A DNA stretch of 64,000 bases from Ciona intestinalis (lineage: Eukaryota; Chordata; Ascidiacea; Phlebobranchia; Cionidae): assembly GCF_000224145.3 (NCBI RefSeq), contig NC_020174.2:6245106-6309105 (forward strand), read 5' to 3'. The position numbers and the translations under genes were made by a program. The notes below the pieces were generated by a model. It did no database searches. It had not been told where the DNA came from and saw nothing but the letters and a program-made list of their open reading frames with translations. Of the stretch, positions 38,701-51,600 are shown piece by piece. Every line of letters begins with the position of its first letter. The first letter of the stretch is position 1.

Positions 38701-39066
38701 AATATATAGGGAAATAATGTTAACCAAAAATTACAATTTCAAAATATGCCCATTCTCACCATGCATCAACTGACCACCTATTTAAACCTCAGTGGAAACT
38801 TGGTTGATTCTGGTATACAAGGTAAACTGGACAAGCTAACTGACATACGATGTTCTCTGAGAGAGAAATGGACCTCGTTGAAAGAAAAAAGGGGTTATAA
38901 CAACAACCGTAGCAGTCTCAAATCAGGTTACAGCTGGGTGGAAGCTGTAAATGAGGTAGTTCGAATAAAACTATTACTTTTTGATGCTTATGATATTAAT
39001 TCGACAAAAAAATTGGTGTATATATATATATATATACATAAAACACAGATTTCTGGTCAGTTTTAA
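28865..39066 (+). CDS. SESTD1: SESTD1-like SEC14 domain and spectrin-repeat protein
   Basis: Twenty-three exons, about 1041 residues: 28865-28919, 29519-29633, 29754-29835, 30060-30174, 30612-30812, 31268-31455, 31708-31791, 32128-32388, 32478-32602, 33000-33121, 33335-33505, 33722-33844, 34051-34158, 34420-34545, 34764-34874, 35921-36012, 36357-36504, 36738-36848, 37098-37228, 37583-37715, 38027-38128, 38318-38466, 38793-39066. SESTD1 is a phospholipid-binding scaffold (TRPC channels, Dapper/Wnt-PCP in vertebrates). The SEC14 domain reads [50 protein letters not shown] and [12 protein letters not shown], very close to vertebrate SESTD1. A Ser/Arg/Gly-rich, basic region (31268-33505) follows, longer than in the 696-residue human protein, then spectrin repeats ([32 protein letters not shown]). 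Exon 4 has one base too many: an AAAA run at 30120-30123 shifts the frame between FWEK and the rest of the domain. The last exon runs into a (TA)n tract, so the extreme C-terminus is uncertain. Confidence 0.92.
29300..29480 (-). repeat. Family A SINE tail
   Basis: Reverse copy (CGACAGTCGTTATAACACGA ... CACATATGTAACTTTGTGAG) in the first SESTD1 intron. Confidence 0.75.
29940..30035 (+). repeat. Family A SINE tail near a splice acceptor
   Basis: Near-consensus copy ending about 25 bases before SESTD1 exon 4 (30060). Confidence 0.85.
30258..30345 (+). repeat. Family B MITE, 5' fragment
   Basis: Starts TATAGGTTGGGGTAAGATGG and keeps the ATTTCGTAATAAGCAAAG block, then stops; the right end is missing. 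Confidence 0.6.
30484..30598 (+). repeat. Family A SINE tail near a splice acceptor
   Basis: Diverged copy (GTGGTAACTCGTAAGCAGGT ... AAGTTACATTCACTTATTCG) ending about 14 bases before SESTD1 exon 5 (30612). Confidence 0.75.
30925..31120 (+). repeat. Family B MITE
   Basis: Begins TATAGTAGGTTAGGGGAG and ends GTCTTCCCCCACCCTACTATA. Inverted ends and internal TTCTCACGACT block are visible. SESTD1 intron. Confidence 0.75.
32790..32945 (-). repeat. Family B MITE, degraded
   Basis: Partial similarity only: AGTACTGCGGTG at the left, TTAAAACGCTCTTTTAACG inside and TTTGTTTACTATGCCAAATG near the right end. Confidence 0.5.
33938..34045 (-). repeat. Family A SINE tail near a splice acceptor
   Basis: Reverse copy (CCTCGCATGGTGGGGCAACG ... 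CTTACAAGTTACC) ending a few bases before SESTD1 exon 13 (34051). Confidence 0.85.
34170..34270 (-). repeat. Family A SINE tail
   Basis: Reverse copy directly after the donor of SESTD1 exon 13. This exon is therefore flanked by two reverse family A copies. Confidence 0.8.
34551..34741 (+). repeat. Family B MITE, six bases from a donor
   Basis: Begins TATTGTAGGGCGGGGTAAGA and ends ACTTTACCCCACAGTACTGTA. It starts immediately after the donor of SESTD1 exon 14 (exon end 34545). Confidence 0.8.
35324..35461 (+). repeat. tRNA-derived SINE with A-tail (different from family A)
   Basis: The head has an A-box-like TAGCCTAGTGG and a B-box GGTTCGAATCC, then an unrelated body and a terminal A8 run. The stem pairing of a real tRNA is not present. 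SESTD1 intron. Confidence 0.6.
35660..35733 (-). tRNA. tRNA-Asn (anticodon GTT)
   Basis: A 74-nt tRNA in a SESTD1 intron, on the opposite strand. Acceptor stem GTCTCTG pairs with CAGGGAC (one G-U). The anticodon loop CTGTTAA, T arm GGTTCGAGCCC and discriminator G are all canonical, with no intron. TTTT follows five bases downstream as Pol III terminator. As far as I can recall, the sequence equals the major vertebrate tRNA-Asn gene. A and B boxes are intact, so it should be functional. Confidence 0.97.
36865..36990 (+). repeat. Family A SINE tail
   Basis: Copy with core GAAACAGAACACCCGTGTTAT in the SESTD1 intron after 36848. Confidence 0.75.
37848..37960 (-). repeat. Family A SINE tail
   Basis: Reverse near-consensus copy (CACGGGTGTTCTGTTTCATA, CACCTCGTGCCCGCTTACGA) in a SESTD1 intron. 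Confidence 0.85.
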
Positions 39067-39639
39067 TACAGACATGACTGCCCAAATATATGGGAGATTT
39101 TATTTTTATTTTATACAATTTTCTATAAAAACGAAAATCTTCAATGATGTAAGAAGCAACAATCAATTACCAAAATGTTAATATAAGGGTGCAGTATGGT
39201 TTCGGTGTTATTTGTGCAATTAATTTCACCACTTGAATGAATGGCAGGTCTAAGTAGGCTTATCAGTGGTAACTGTTTCGTTAACAAGAACATACCAGCA
39301 GTATGGCCTGCTACATTACCTCTCTGTTGTGTGCCATACTACAGCACTTAAAGTGGCTTCATTTGACCACTGTCCAGTCCGGTGGTTAGACACATTATTA
39401 TAGTTTAGTGAACTGTAATACTGTGATCATAAAACCTTTAGTACAGGTATTTAGTGCGTATGCATAGTGAAAAAACAAATTTACAGTGTTAATAATCACA
39501 GCGTATTTGGTTAAGACATTAAGTACTAGGGAAAATATATTTTTAGTATTTAAATTGTACTGCAGTGTAAATAGTCAGAGCCTATTTAGTAATGCAACTT
39601 TAAAAGTAGATAGTTGAGATTTTTATACAGTGTTGAGAA
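39067..39639. other. SESTD1 / CCDC141 intergenic stretch
   Basis: About 570 bases without a recognised exon or AATAAA. An acceptor-like TTTTTATACAG ends at 39630, nine bases before the CCDC141 ATG. A TGA lies one codon upstream of that ATG, in frame. Confidence 0.45.
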
Positions 39640-42600
39640 ATGAGTGACAGCAAGCAAGTTAGATGTAGTGTAGAAAATAATGATAAGAATGAAAAAGAAG
39701 AATTTGTTGGAAAAATTCGAGTTCTGACAAACGAGTCGGAAATAGAAGTAGATGTTATTGTAAGTTTTGAATAAAATTGAGGAATTTTTTTATGAATGTA
39801 ACTTATTTGACCCTCGCATAGTGGGCAAGAACTGTTGTTATAACATGGGTGTTCTGTTTCATACAACTCATGCTTATTTTTTTTCACTATGTTGTTTGTG
39901 GTTGTTTTTTTTATGTTACAACTGTTGAGTGTCTTGCACAAGGACACACAGGGGCGGACCGTGTTATTAATTATGCTGGGGTTGTGGTACAAATCTTGCC
40001 CAAGTCTTAAGGACCGAACTCGTGTAAATAGATTAATTAATTGTTGTTTTACAGTCCACAGATTGGATCCGGATGAAACTGGTTGAATGCGGTCCGAACT
40101 CATTTGATATTGGAAGAAATATTAAGGAGGCTTTAAAATTGTTGGAAAGACATGAACAACTTCTGAACGTTATGAAGGTACACATTTAACTGTGAATAGT
40201 AGACATTATAACCATGTCACAACAATCGTTTTGTACACCTTATGCGAGTTAGCACATATATTTAAGTTTAGGGTTTTTTTGGCATTACGCATAAGCAACT
40301 CCTTGGTTAGAGCAATTGCCGTTGGGTAATTCTTTTATCTTTCAGGAACGAGAAGAGACTGTGACAACATTGCTTCAAAAGGAACAACTTGAAAACTCTG
40401 ACCTTGCATCAAATGAAACATCATTTGCAACAAACTCATGCAAGCAAGACACCAATAACTCCCAGGACCGTAGAATGCATCGTGCTATGAGTCATTCATT
40501 GTCAGATTTATGGAGGGAACTTACAACGCTGCTTTCCAAACGTCATGTTCTTCTTAACAAGTCTGTTGAGTTTTATAAATCAGCAGTAAAGGTGAGACGT
40601 GCATATAACTCTGGATGTATTTGTGTAAATTTGAACATGTGTTCATGAATAAATGCGTAGCTTTATTACTATGGTTGTACCCAATATAATAATAAATTTG
40701 CAGTGGTTTAACAGGCAGGGTTTTATTTAACACTTTCACCCAAGTACTTTTTACCTGCAGAGTGTGTATAACGAATGTCGTTTTGTTGCTAATTCCTTCT
40801 CTTATTGTATTAATTTACCTCATTTTCGTTACTGTATTTTAAAATAAAATTAAAGATTTTTATTGTATCATGTAGTTTGGAAACCAACTGACATGTCTTG
40901 AACAATACCTTAACTGGAAGGAGTTGCCTGCCGACCGACCAAGCGCTGAGAGTTTGATTTCCACCCTCGGAGATATGAACGAGGAGATGTTGGCTGCTTC
41001 AGTGGATTGCTTAGCATGTGGTCGCCAACTGCTGGATATGTTAAAGTCGTTGAAGTCGTCGCAACAATCTGATCGTCATAAGGTGTGTGTATGTTGCATG
41101 TATTACTAGTGCAGGCTATTAATGGAGGATGTGATACTTGTACAGTTTATTACTAGTGAAGATGCATTACTGGTAGGAGTAGGTAGGTTAATCTATAAGT
41201 GAATTGTTCGCTGTATGGCAGTTAAAATGTCAGTATAATAAAACTGATTTTTTTACAAGAAAAGTTATTTACTTTTATATTGCTATGCCTGGTAGTTATA
41301 CAGTAGAATTTAATCATTGTAGTTAGGTCTTGGTTGGTCATTTATATTGGGATATGCTATGGCTTTTTTGCCTGAGTTCTATACTTTTAATTACAAACGA
41401 GTTTTTTTTATAAAGTTGTGGCTCAAGGGTATTGTGAACAAATGATATTTATCGACTACAGCATATATTCGTATCCGTGTGACCCTAAAAACAGTGGTGA
41501 TTATTCAATGCACGATCAGGAAATATGAGATTCAGGTGCTAACGGGGGTCTATACTATACTACAGGCGAGCTTTGGAAGTGCTTGTACTGCGGTTGAATG
41601 CACGTTGGAATCGTTGGTTGAGCGCAGAAGACAAGTTGACTTTCGTGAGCAAAGGAGGAGCTTGGTGTTGAAGAAAGCATTGAAGATAAGGGAGTGGGAG
41701 GAAGAGGTGGATGAGGTGGGAGCATGTGTGGGGTATTGGTGTAGGGGTTAGTTTAAAATGACGTTTTTTGGTCCAATTGTAAGTTTTCACTCTGAGTGTC
41801 ATGTGTGTGGATTCAGATGCATTCTGTACTTAGGAAAAATGATTTTGGAAAAATTGTTTCTGCGTAACATATATATAAATAACCCACATATAGTTTTGAA
41901 AAATTAAAGCAAAAAGGACGTTAAGTCTTAAACTAACGACTTGATGAATATTATCTTCAGGTTATAGACTGGTTTGAAATTATCCGTGATTCTAAAGTTG
42001 AAGTTGTTGAGCTTGGTTTGAATGCAGCAGAAACTGAAGGGCTGAAGGTTCATCTGGAACAAATTAAAGACCAGGCACAGGTTATTTTTTTAACTATGTT
42101 TTTGTTTATTTTCACATAACTGGTTGCAGCAGTTTGCTTATGAGTTACCACATGTGTAACTTAATGAGTAGCTATGTATTTTTTGTTTTATGGATTAAAA
42201 TCTGGGGTGACATTGATATTGTTACAGTTACAAATACAGTTATTTCCATATTGGTTTTCATTTATATGATTCTAAGGCAAATGATATCACCTGTAAACCC
42301 GGGATGACATGACACCCATGCAACCCTAACATTGTGCCCATGTTTTCAAACCAGTCTCAACTGGAACGAGCGAAAAAACTCGTGGAAAAAGCAAATGCTG
42401 AGCTGGAGGCGTTTGGAGATGAATTTTTGACGATTAAATCCAAAGACCTTGACGTGGTTGGTGAGGACTTCATGAAATCGGTTGATGAAAGAAGGGAAGA
42501 ACTTAACAGGGCTGTCGGGTTCTATCAACTGCAAAAAGAGGTGATTGTTTGTTATTTTATTGTGTAGTGTATAAAGTAGTCGGGCAGAACACCAATGAGC

Positions 42601-45600
42601 AATGTCATGGCTCATGGCGTGCAATGTAAAGAGATTTAGACTAAAAATGGACCAATAGATCGCTTACTTACTTTACTAGTTGATAATGGAAATACTAAAA
42701 ATAGTACCTGCTAAAATACATGTTAAAAAATAGAAATTGGAGGGTATATAGATGTTAAAAGCACTCCTGTTTTTAGGGCTACCTTTTCTATATAATACTC
42801 GCACAGAAATTATGCACATTAGTATTTAATATTACATTCATTCCTAATAATTGTAGGCCATTTCTGATCTTCATATTTTCTCAAACCAACTTTATTTTCT
42901 CTCAGAGCATCATCTCACTTACTGAGATCGAAAAGAAATTGGAAACGGGAAAATTCTCTTCCGATCCGGATGAAAACAAGGAGCAGGTGGAGAGGTTTCA
43001 GGAGAGCGTTGATGCGGCTGCTAAACCATCTCTACACCTCGCTAAAGTCATTATCTCAGAACGGTTTGTATTTTTACTTAATTTAAACTAACTGCATTTT
43101 TCCTTACATGCGGTTGCTGCTTAGTGTATAAGCCTAAAAGAGATCGTCTGTCAATTGTTTGTTTGTGGCATCATCAGAATATGACGTTATATGTCTTGCC
43201 CAATGAGACATTTGCCCGTACTGAATTCCCTAAGTACACTTACTGTTGTTTCATTCTATGTGGGGCCTTGTTAAAGACCTGACATCTATATCATATTCTT
43301 CCCATTACCCCAACACCCAGCCCTCTTATGTGTGTTCACTGTGGTTGCATTATTCCACATTTGCCACTAATTTACCATAATTTCCACAACTTTTTAACTA
43401 AAATATTTTTAGGGAATCTGGCGAAACCGCAGGCTTAGAAGGGGTTATAACTTGTCGTGACAACGTTAAGCGCCACAAAGAAAAGTTACTTGACACAATA
43501 TTTCGGTGCCAGCAAGAAGCGCTGCGAATAATTGAGATGGTTACTCTGTTTATCAAGAACTCACAAGAAGTAAATCAAGTTTTATTTTAATTTTTGGAAA
43601 GTGTTTTTTAAATTGAAGAATAAAACAACCAATGTTGTCCATCCTTTTATTGCACTTTGTGTTGCTTACCAACAAAAACACGGTTAACCAAAGCTAATGA
43701 TTTTTCATTTTATGTAAGAGTTAATGAATGAATCTAGTTCTGTTTAACTTCATTTTAACTTGCCTTTGTCCTTTCTATTATTTTTACAAAAATAATCCAA
43801 TCGTAAAATTTAATTTGTGTTTTCACATTTTTATTTCCAGCTTCAAAACTGGGTAACAAACGTAGCAGGAGGAATGCTTGCTACCAATGCCATGGTAGGT
43901 GGGAGCCACGACACCGCTTCCCAGTTTCTTATGTGGCATCAATTACTCAGTCAGGATGTGCAGGTGAACAACTACATATATTGTGAATAAATGCTTTATC
44001 CTTGCATGGTGGGGCAACCACCTCCGTTATAACATGAGTGTTCTGTTTCATACACCTCATGCCTGCTTACAAGGTATTATGTATAACTTTACAGGTAATT
44101 ATTAGCATTTTCTTGTTTTTTTACTGTATGGCTGATAATTTAGAAAACCCAAAATGTTGTAAAAGAATTCACAGAAAAAATTAATGCAAAAATTTTTACT
44201 TTACAGAAAAAATCTTCCGAATTAGAATCCATCGTGAAAACAGCGAACATGCTCCTGGAGACGGGATGCAACAAACCAGAGGATGTTGTGAAGAGAGCGG
44301 AAGAAACAAAGGAAGAATGGATGAAGTTGAACAAGAGGATCAGCAGTAGAATCAACTTGGCGGAAAAGTTTACGGACTTTCTCTCTGAAATAGAGAAGGT
44401 CAGTGAACGATGGAAAATTAAAAATTATCTTCTTTGCTGTAAATATGATCTTTGTATAATAAGGTTTAAATTCATTTTGTAACCAACCTTTATCTTTATC
44501 CTTTTTGTTAAGTTTTACTAAGTAATTTGATTTATAAATTTCATATAATACATTCATATCTTTCCTCACTATTGGCATTTACCCAGACTCTTTCTATTTT
44601 ACGTAATATTGGTAATTTTTCGTAATATTATTCATTCTCCAACTATTTATAATTTTCCGTTTCCTCAGCTTTTCAAGGAGCTATCAGATGTGGAGTCATC
44701 GGTGGCGAGCATGAGGCATGTATCGTTGCATGAATTACCCGAAGCCCAACTAAGACCTATAGAAGTTAAAGTGAGGAAAATACAAGAGGATATTATGGAG
44801 ATGGTGGAAAAAGGAAACAATGTGAACTGTAAACTCACTAAGGGAGTAGCAGGTCAGTTGAATGAATGTAATTTATTTACCCAAGTGTGGGGGCAACAAC
44901 AGCGGTAATAATACAGGTATTTCATACACCTCATGGCCGCTTACAAGTTACCATGTATGTAACATTGTGGGTGATTGTTTTTCTGTATGGCTAACAATTT
45001 AGACAACTCATTAGTAACCACTGGGTTGAAGGAATTACTGTTAAGTGTCTTGCCCAAGGATACATGTCCAAAATGGTAACAGCGACGAACCTTGAACCCA
45101 TTACCTTTGGGTTGGAGGCAAGCACACTAACCACTATGCCACAGCACGACATATGTAATCAAAACAACTTTTCCCAGATGATCCGTTTGATGCCCAACAA
45201 GCAGTAACGACAGTAACCGAACTGCTTGGTGAGCTTCACCTTAGAAAGTCAGCCATGATCGGATACATNNNNNNNNNNNNNNNNNNNNNNNNNNNNNNNN
45301 NNNNNNNNNNNNNNNNNNGAAAGTCAGCATGATGGAACTTGGAATCATGGAGTACAAAGCTGGTGTACTAGAGAGACCGACTCTCAGTGGAAAGCAATTG
45401 AAGATAAAATTAACAAGGTGCGTTGGATTGGATATAGGACTTGTCTAAGCATGTATATCATATTTGCCAAAAAATATTTNTTGTAAAGAATAATCTTTGA
45501 GAATAAATTTTATTTTAAGACAAGGTTAAGTTTTTTCAACGAGAATAAAGTTTTTTCATAGCTAAAAATTATTAACTTTTTTTTATAACAAGTTGTTCCC

Positions 45601-48600
45601 ACCAGGTGATGGCTTCTTTGGAAAATCTTGAGCAATCGATCTTTTTAAATGAGGAGGTTCGTCTCGGAGGAGATGAGGAGGAGAATCTTGCTCTTTCAGA
45701 TCAACTGGAGAATAGTCATCTTTTGCTGCAGTCCTTGCATCTTGAGATTGAAAAAACTGTCAAGGTAAAGAATTTATAGTTTGGCTGATTGTGTGGTGTT
45801 ATATTTATTTGTAAATCTTTATTTTTTTGATACATTGTTTCTTGTTATATAAAATAATTAATTTTTAATCATATATAAATATGCCGTCAATTTCTTACGT
45901 ACTTTTTATTGTAATGTTATAACAACAGCACCCAATAGTAGTTTGCAAGTTCAATAAATTGACTTGGTAATCCATTTTTATCTCTTCCGGCCTCATTTTA
46001 CTTTTGGTAGTGAACCTGTAATTTGGTACTCCTGATTTCTAACTGTCTCCTCGTCCCAGCACGCAGAGATGCTGCGCATCCGGTCCACGCTCCCAACATC
46101 CACAGAGCAGGAGGACAAGGATCAACATCCAGTCAACAACATGATCTCGGCTCTTCTTACACGATACCAGATGCTTAACTCTCGGATGAGGAATTATAAA
46201 CAAGCTCTGGCAATTGCCAAGAAATGCCTTGACTACATTGAAAAGGTGGGGTATACTTTATTTAGGTTAATAATAGAGACTAACCTAATAACCCCAAATC
46301 CCTCAACCCCAGCTCCAGCTCGCGCTTGAAGAATCGGAACAAGATTTACTGAACCGGGAAAAACTTTCTCAATGGAGTGGATCGAGTTCCAACCCTAAAA
46401 AAGGGACGTACTTGAATGTTATGCTACGTAGTCATGACCGAACAAAGCTACAAATAGATGAACTGATGAATGCAGTTACTTCCACTAACTTTGAAGTCCA
46501 TCAGATTATTGAGAGATTTGAGCTCGGAAAGGTGGGTGGTTTGTATTTCTCATTGCATAGATTTATATGGGCTTTACTATTTTGTGCCAGGATTCGATAA
46601 CCTTTTTAGATCCAAAAAAGCTACATGTTTAAATTTGTATTCTATATCATATAATCGCTTTATAAAAAACAGATCACATGTGTTATAAAGGCTGTCTTTT
46701 ATGACCACAAGAGGATAAGGCAAGTTACATTCATACAAATGCTTATACTATAATATTCTTTATAAAAGTTTCTGAATTGTAATAAATAGTCACATTGTCC
46801 GCTAAAATGTTCCTTTATCTCCATTAACTTTGAGTACATTTACACTGAAGTTGTAATTTTTTGATTTTTCAGACTGCCAGAAATCGTCGTTCGTTGGACG
46901 AAATTACTATGGAAGTATCGGTTGCTTATTCAAGGTGGAAACAACTATGGCAACAATACAGGGATTCTATGGAGGCTGAACAAGTGTCTGCTTGGTTTGG
47001 TCACGAGTATAAGACGGTACGTTTGTACGGCAGTTTAATTTAGACAACATATGATTGTCCACTGGTATGGGCCATTGTTCATAAGCGTCTTGTGTATTTA
47101 GCTGGATGTAGTGTCTGCTAAGGTATTTTTCAAATTTAAAATAGTGGTTTCAAAGCCATGCATGATAAATTCTGTACAAAGAGGTTGTACTCCACTTATA
47201 GTGTATACAAACTTAGTGTGTGGTATAAATTATATATATATATGAATTAAACTTGATTTTTTTTAAATGTCTGAAATCAATGATATTGATAACAGCTGCA
47301 TAGCCTAAATCTATTTAGTTTAAAAATTAGTTATGAGTAATACTAAAGTTTTGCAATTGTGTTTTAAAATACCCACTAATCTGTTCCCCAGCATACGGAC
47401 AAGCTGGTGAAGTTTCAGGAGCGCCTGTGTAACTTGGATGTGAGGATCACTCATTGTAAGAATAGCGGGGAAGCTCGTCACTTTCAGAATGAAGCTGAAA
47501 CCTTACTTGCGGATGTAAAGGTATTATTTCGCATGCGCCTTTGCCCGCTTAGTTTTTAAATTTAGTATGGTTTGCTGCTAGTTCCATTCTCTGTGATGTT
47601 TTAGTTAAGAATAGCTTTGCTATGCCATGTATGGGTAAACAAGTTACATTTATTCATTTATTTACTGGTGTTTTATGCTTCTAAAAGGACCCTTGCCCAG
47701 TTTTGACCAAAAACCCTTTTGTCTGACTCGTTATATTTCTTTATTGAATTATTTTATCAAGTTTAACACTGACTCAACCTTTTACTAGGTGGCTCAAAAC
47801 TTGTGGTCAGTTTTCACCAAATCTTGCAACGAACGATTGACGACAGCAAGCCCTAAATACGAGGAAATTATCCGAGCTATGGAGAAAATAACGAAGGAGA
47901 TGAGTTCTGCTGAACGTAGAGCAGGAAATGCGGCTTCTTCGTCTAAGATGTTGCAGAAATTCTTTGCTCTAACTGACGAAGTAGGTGCTTTTATTTAAGT
48001 TAGTTATATATTATTGTTGCAGCAGCTTCGCTTTTTAATTGACGCTCTTCCCCACACTTTTCATCCATTGCATGTTTTAAGAACTGTCGTTTTGCTGTTA
48101 ATTCCTTTCTTTTCGTTCTTTAAATAACATGATCTTTGCTATCGTTTTTAAAAGTTAAATAGAAATTATATTATGTGTTGTATAACATGATATGGTCCGG
48201 TACACAGTGAACCAGTGCTTGCAAAGTTATACACATTGGGTGCAAAGCTGTATACGATTTACCCATATTTGATATTAACGGTCGTTTTCCATTAATAGTG
48301 TTTTGAAATGCTTGTTAACACCAGCACAAGGTGCATGTTATTGCTAAGGTTACAACTCCTTTGTTTTATCATCGAGTTAGGTTTTTATCCTAATGGTAAT
48401 CAGTAAGCGCCCTGTGGTATTATGTTCATATATTGTAATGTATTAACACAACACAGTGCGAGGCCTGGAACGATGAATTAAACAAAGTAATTTCTGTCAT
48501 CAAGGAAAAGTCGTCTTCAATTCGGTGAGTTATCCAATAAAAAGTTATCATGGTTATTTACACAGAATGCTCGTAAAATATATTTCTTTATGAAAAACAT

Positions 48601-51600
48601 AAAATATAGATTTTAATTTACAGGAATATTTTTAACATTAAAGATTTTAAAAACAAGATTTTAACCTAAACCTAAATTTTTTGAAAAACTACATTTTACA
48701 AAGTGTTTGATGTGTCATTTTTCCACAATGGTTTACATTGTATCCTATATAGAACGTCGGATGAAGCAAACGACCTCGTCCAGTTATTTGATACGAAAGT
48801 GCTTGGACGTATGGATGAGCAATCACAGCGAACGCATAAGTTTGCTCCGATCATAGTTGAAGCTGAAGAAAGTTTGGCTGATGATTCGCCTGGTTTGGAT
48901 AAAGCTCTGCCATTTAGGAACTTAATGCAACAAAAACAACGCGATATTTTGGCCACCGTAAACAGGATGAGGTATATTGGTTGTAAAAATAAATTTTATT
49001 CTGCATCTAAAATTTTTTAGAATATTTTTTTGGGTTAATCAGATAAAAAAATGGTATAACTTTAAGTTAAAGAGCGAGTTTTACGAAATATGTAATTAAT
49101 TAAAATCAAGTCTAATGAAATATTATATAAAACTTTTTATCTTTGTTTTTTAGAGACGAAGTATCAGTTCTACAAAGCCTTATCCAACGGGTGAAGCAAA
49201 AAATGCATTCTAAACCCGAAAGGCCTAATTTAGGGGTCAATTCACCCCCTAAAAATGACGCCGCCCCGGAATTCCCCCCTCCCCCACCCGCCTATGATAT
49301 GTCAGTCTTGCTTGACGAGAATTTGCAAAAAGAGAACGAACCACGAGGTTCGAACACGCCAAGAGAAGGCCGGATATTTGAGAGGCCGTTGGTTTGTGAG
49401 GATTCAGATACAACATCATTGGAAAGTAAGTAAGCATGTGCTGAATTCTTAGAAAAATAAGGAACTTAAATGTTGGTTATTATTCAATGGAAATTTAGGT
49501 TATTAGGTTTAATGTAAATAGGTTATTTTTAAATTTGTTAAATGTAACTTAGGTCATTTTGAATGCAAATTAGCAGTAAATTGTCTCCAAAAATGTTTTT
49601 TTTTTTGTAAAAAAAAACACATTTTTAGGTAGTTAAAATTTTATTAATATCATGACTAAAACGAATATATTTCAGCTGTAACATACCGTGAGAGTTTACT
49701 GGATGGTCAAAGTGAAGGAAGCACTTCTAGTTTAACGACCAGTAGTTCGCCTTCGTCGTTGTCCGATGTTTATCTTGTTCACGATAATAACAACGTCTTA
49801 ACTGGTTTGTAAAATTCACTTAAATTTAATATAATATACGAATAGTATTATGGGGTGAGATGGATTCTGTTAGAACATAATCTGCCATATTTCCTAAGTT
49901 TTAACAATTAACACACTGTTTACACTCGTGAGGACGGTCATAAAATTCTGCAGACAGTTTTCTGGGACCATCTTACCCCAACCAACTATATATATACACA
50001 TTTTTAAAAACTTTAAAGTAATTGTTTTTTCTTTGTTGTTTTAAAAAGTTATAATTTCCCGTAATAATTTACATTTCACGTAATATTATTTAAATATATT
50101 TCAGCTCGCAAAGCTTCGTATAACAATCCTCCCGACGACGATGACGATTCGACATACACTGATTTCATGTCCTCGTTCGTTCAAGTCGAAGATCGTATCC
50201 GTGGCATCAGGCAGTCACACAGCAACAGCTCAGTCAGTTCAAGCGCTTCTACCAACAGCAGGGGCATGGCAGTGCCTCAAAAACCACCACGTTTAACCAA
50301 AAATCGTTTGTCCGACGCTTGGTCCGGTAGCGGAAGTGACGTCACGAAGGTACTTAAACTCACGTGACCACCGAGCACTTAGAAAGCAAAATAACTCGCA
50401 CAACCACTTTCGTGTAGAACTCACCGCGTAGCCATGCTGCACTTTTACTTTGAAACACCAAAAATTGTGCACGTTTTGACGCTGTATTGCTGCGTACGGT
50501 CAAGCCGTACAGTGTTGCCGTAATAGTAATGTAATCCAAGCAAGTGCCAAACCTAACTCGTAGCGGGAAAAATATCTGTAAACACTGTTTTCTTAAAGCT
50601 TTTTAATGTTTGTATAATCACCCGTATTTGTATTTCATTTTAACCTTGCCCACATACCTTTGTAGCTATAACTACCAAACACTGTCATATAGAAGTACTT
50701 GTATAACTTTCTAGAGTAATGGTTATGTATAGCGTGACCACTAAATACGTTGTTATCACTCACGTGTATTATATTGCATGCATTTTTCAACATTCGTAGT
50801 TTTATGTCACTGTGCACACGTGTGTTACCCACGACACGATATTAAAACGCCTTGTCTTTATGTGTCTGGTTATGTATTATACCTTTCTATAGTACTGTGG
50901 GGTAAGATGGATAAATATAGAATCCCATATTTCCTAAGCGTGTTTTATTAAATTAAAAACGCTCATTTGGAGTTGTGAGGACACGGTTACATAATTCCGA
51001 GACAATAAAAATGAAAACATGAACCATTTTACCCCAACCTACTATATTTATGCTCGTTTAGTTTCCTAAAGCCGAGTTATAAATGTATCCGGATAGCGTA
51101 TCTATATCTAATGTCATAGAATAATGTAAGACTAACAGTAATGTATTAACATGGGAGTTTAGTGTAGACGGTGGTGCAGGCTAATGCTTTGTTACGAATG
51201 ATAAAAGAGATACTTTACACACGAGGTGTATGAAATAGAACACCCGTGTTGTAACGACTGTTGTTGCCCCACAATGCGAGGACAAATAAGTTACATCTAT
51301 TCAATTTGATAGCTTTGTAAAGATATTTGTGTAAAACTAGGTTAGACTGGTTAATTAAATTACTAAATTTGTGTCACATTAAGCCTTGTCTGTTTGGATT
51401 ACTGAAATTATATACGGTGGACACGGAGACGTCATACGTGTCCTGTAGGCAATACATTACTTTTCAACATATAACGTAACTTTTAGACATAAGTGGGATA
51501 CGATAGGTTACCTTAAGCACATATTATCGCACGTTTTCATGATTAGATCGAAGATACCGCAACCGATGCAGCGGAATTGGCTGAAGTTTCACCTGTTGCT

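Larger units (their letters stand above)
50350..51546. other. Long CCDC141 intron (or end of a shorter transcript)
   Basis: Holds a family B MITE (50888-51046, below) and a family A tail (51215-51305). No other exon is visible. If the weak donor after 50349 is not used, translation stops at 50367 and this stretch is 3' UTR/intergenic. Confidence 0.45.

Noticed and set aside
39067..39640. Single fused SESTD1-CCDC141 gene
   Set aside because: An in-frame TGA stands one codon before the CCDC141 ATG, and both parts have full-length counterparts as separate genes; a bicistronic transcript remains possible.
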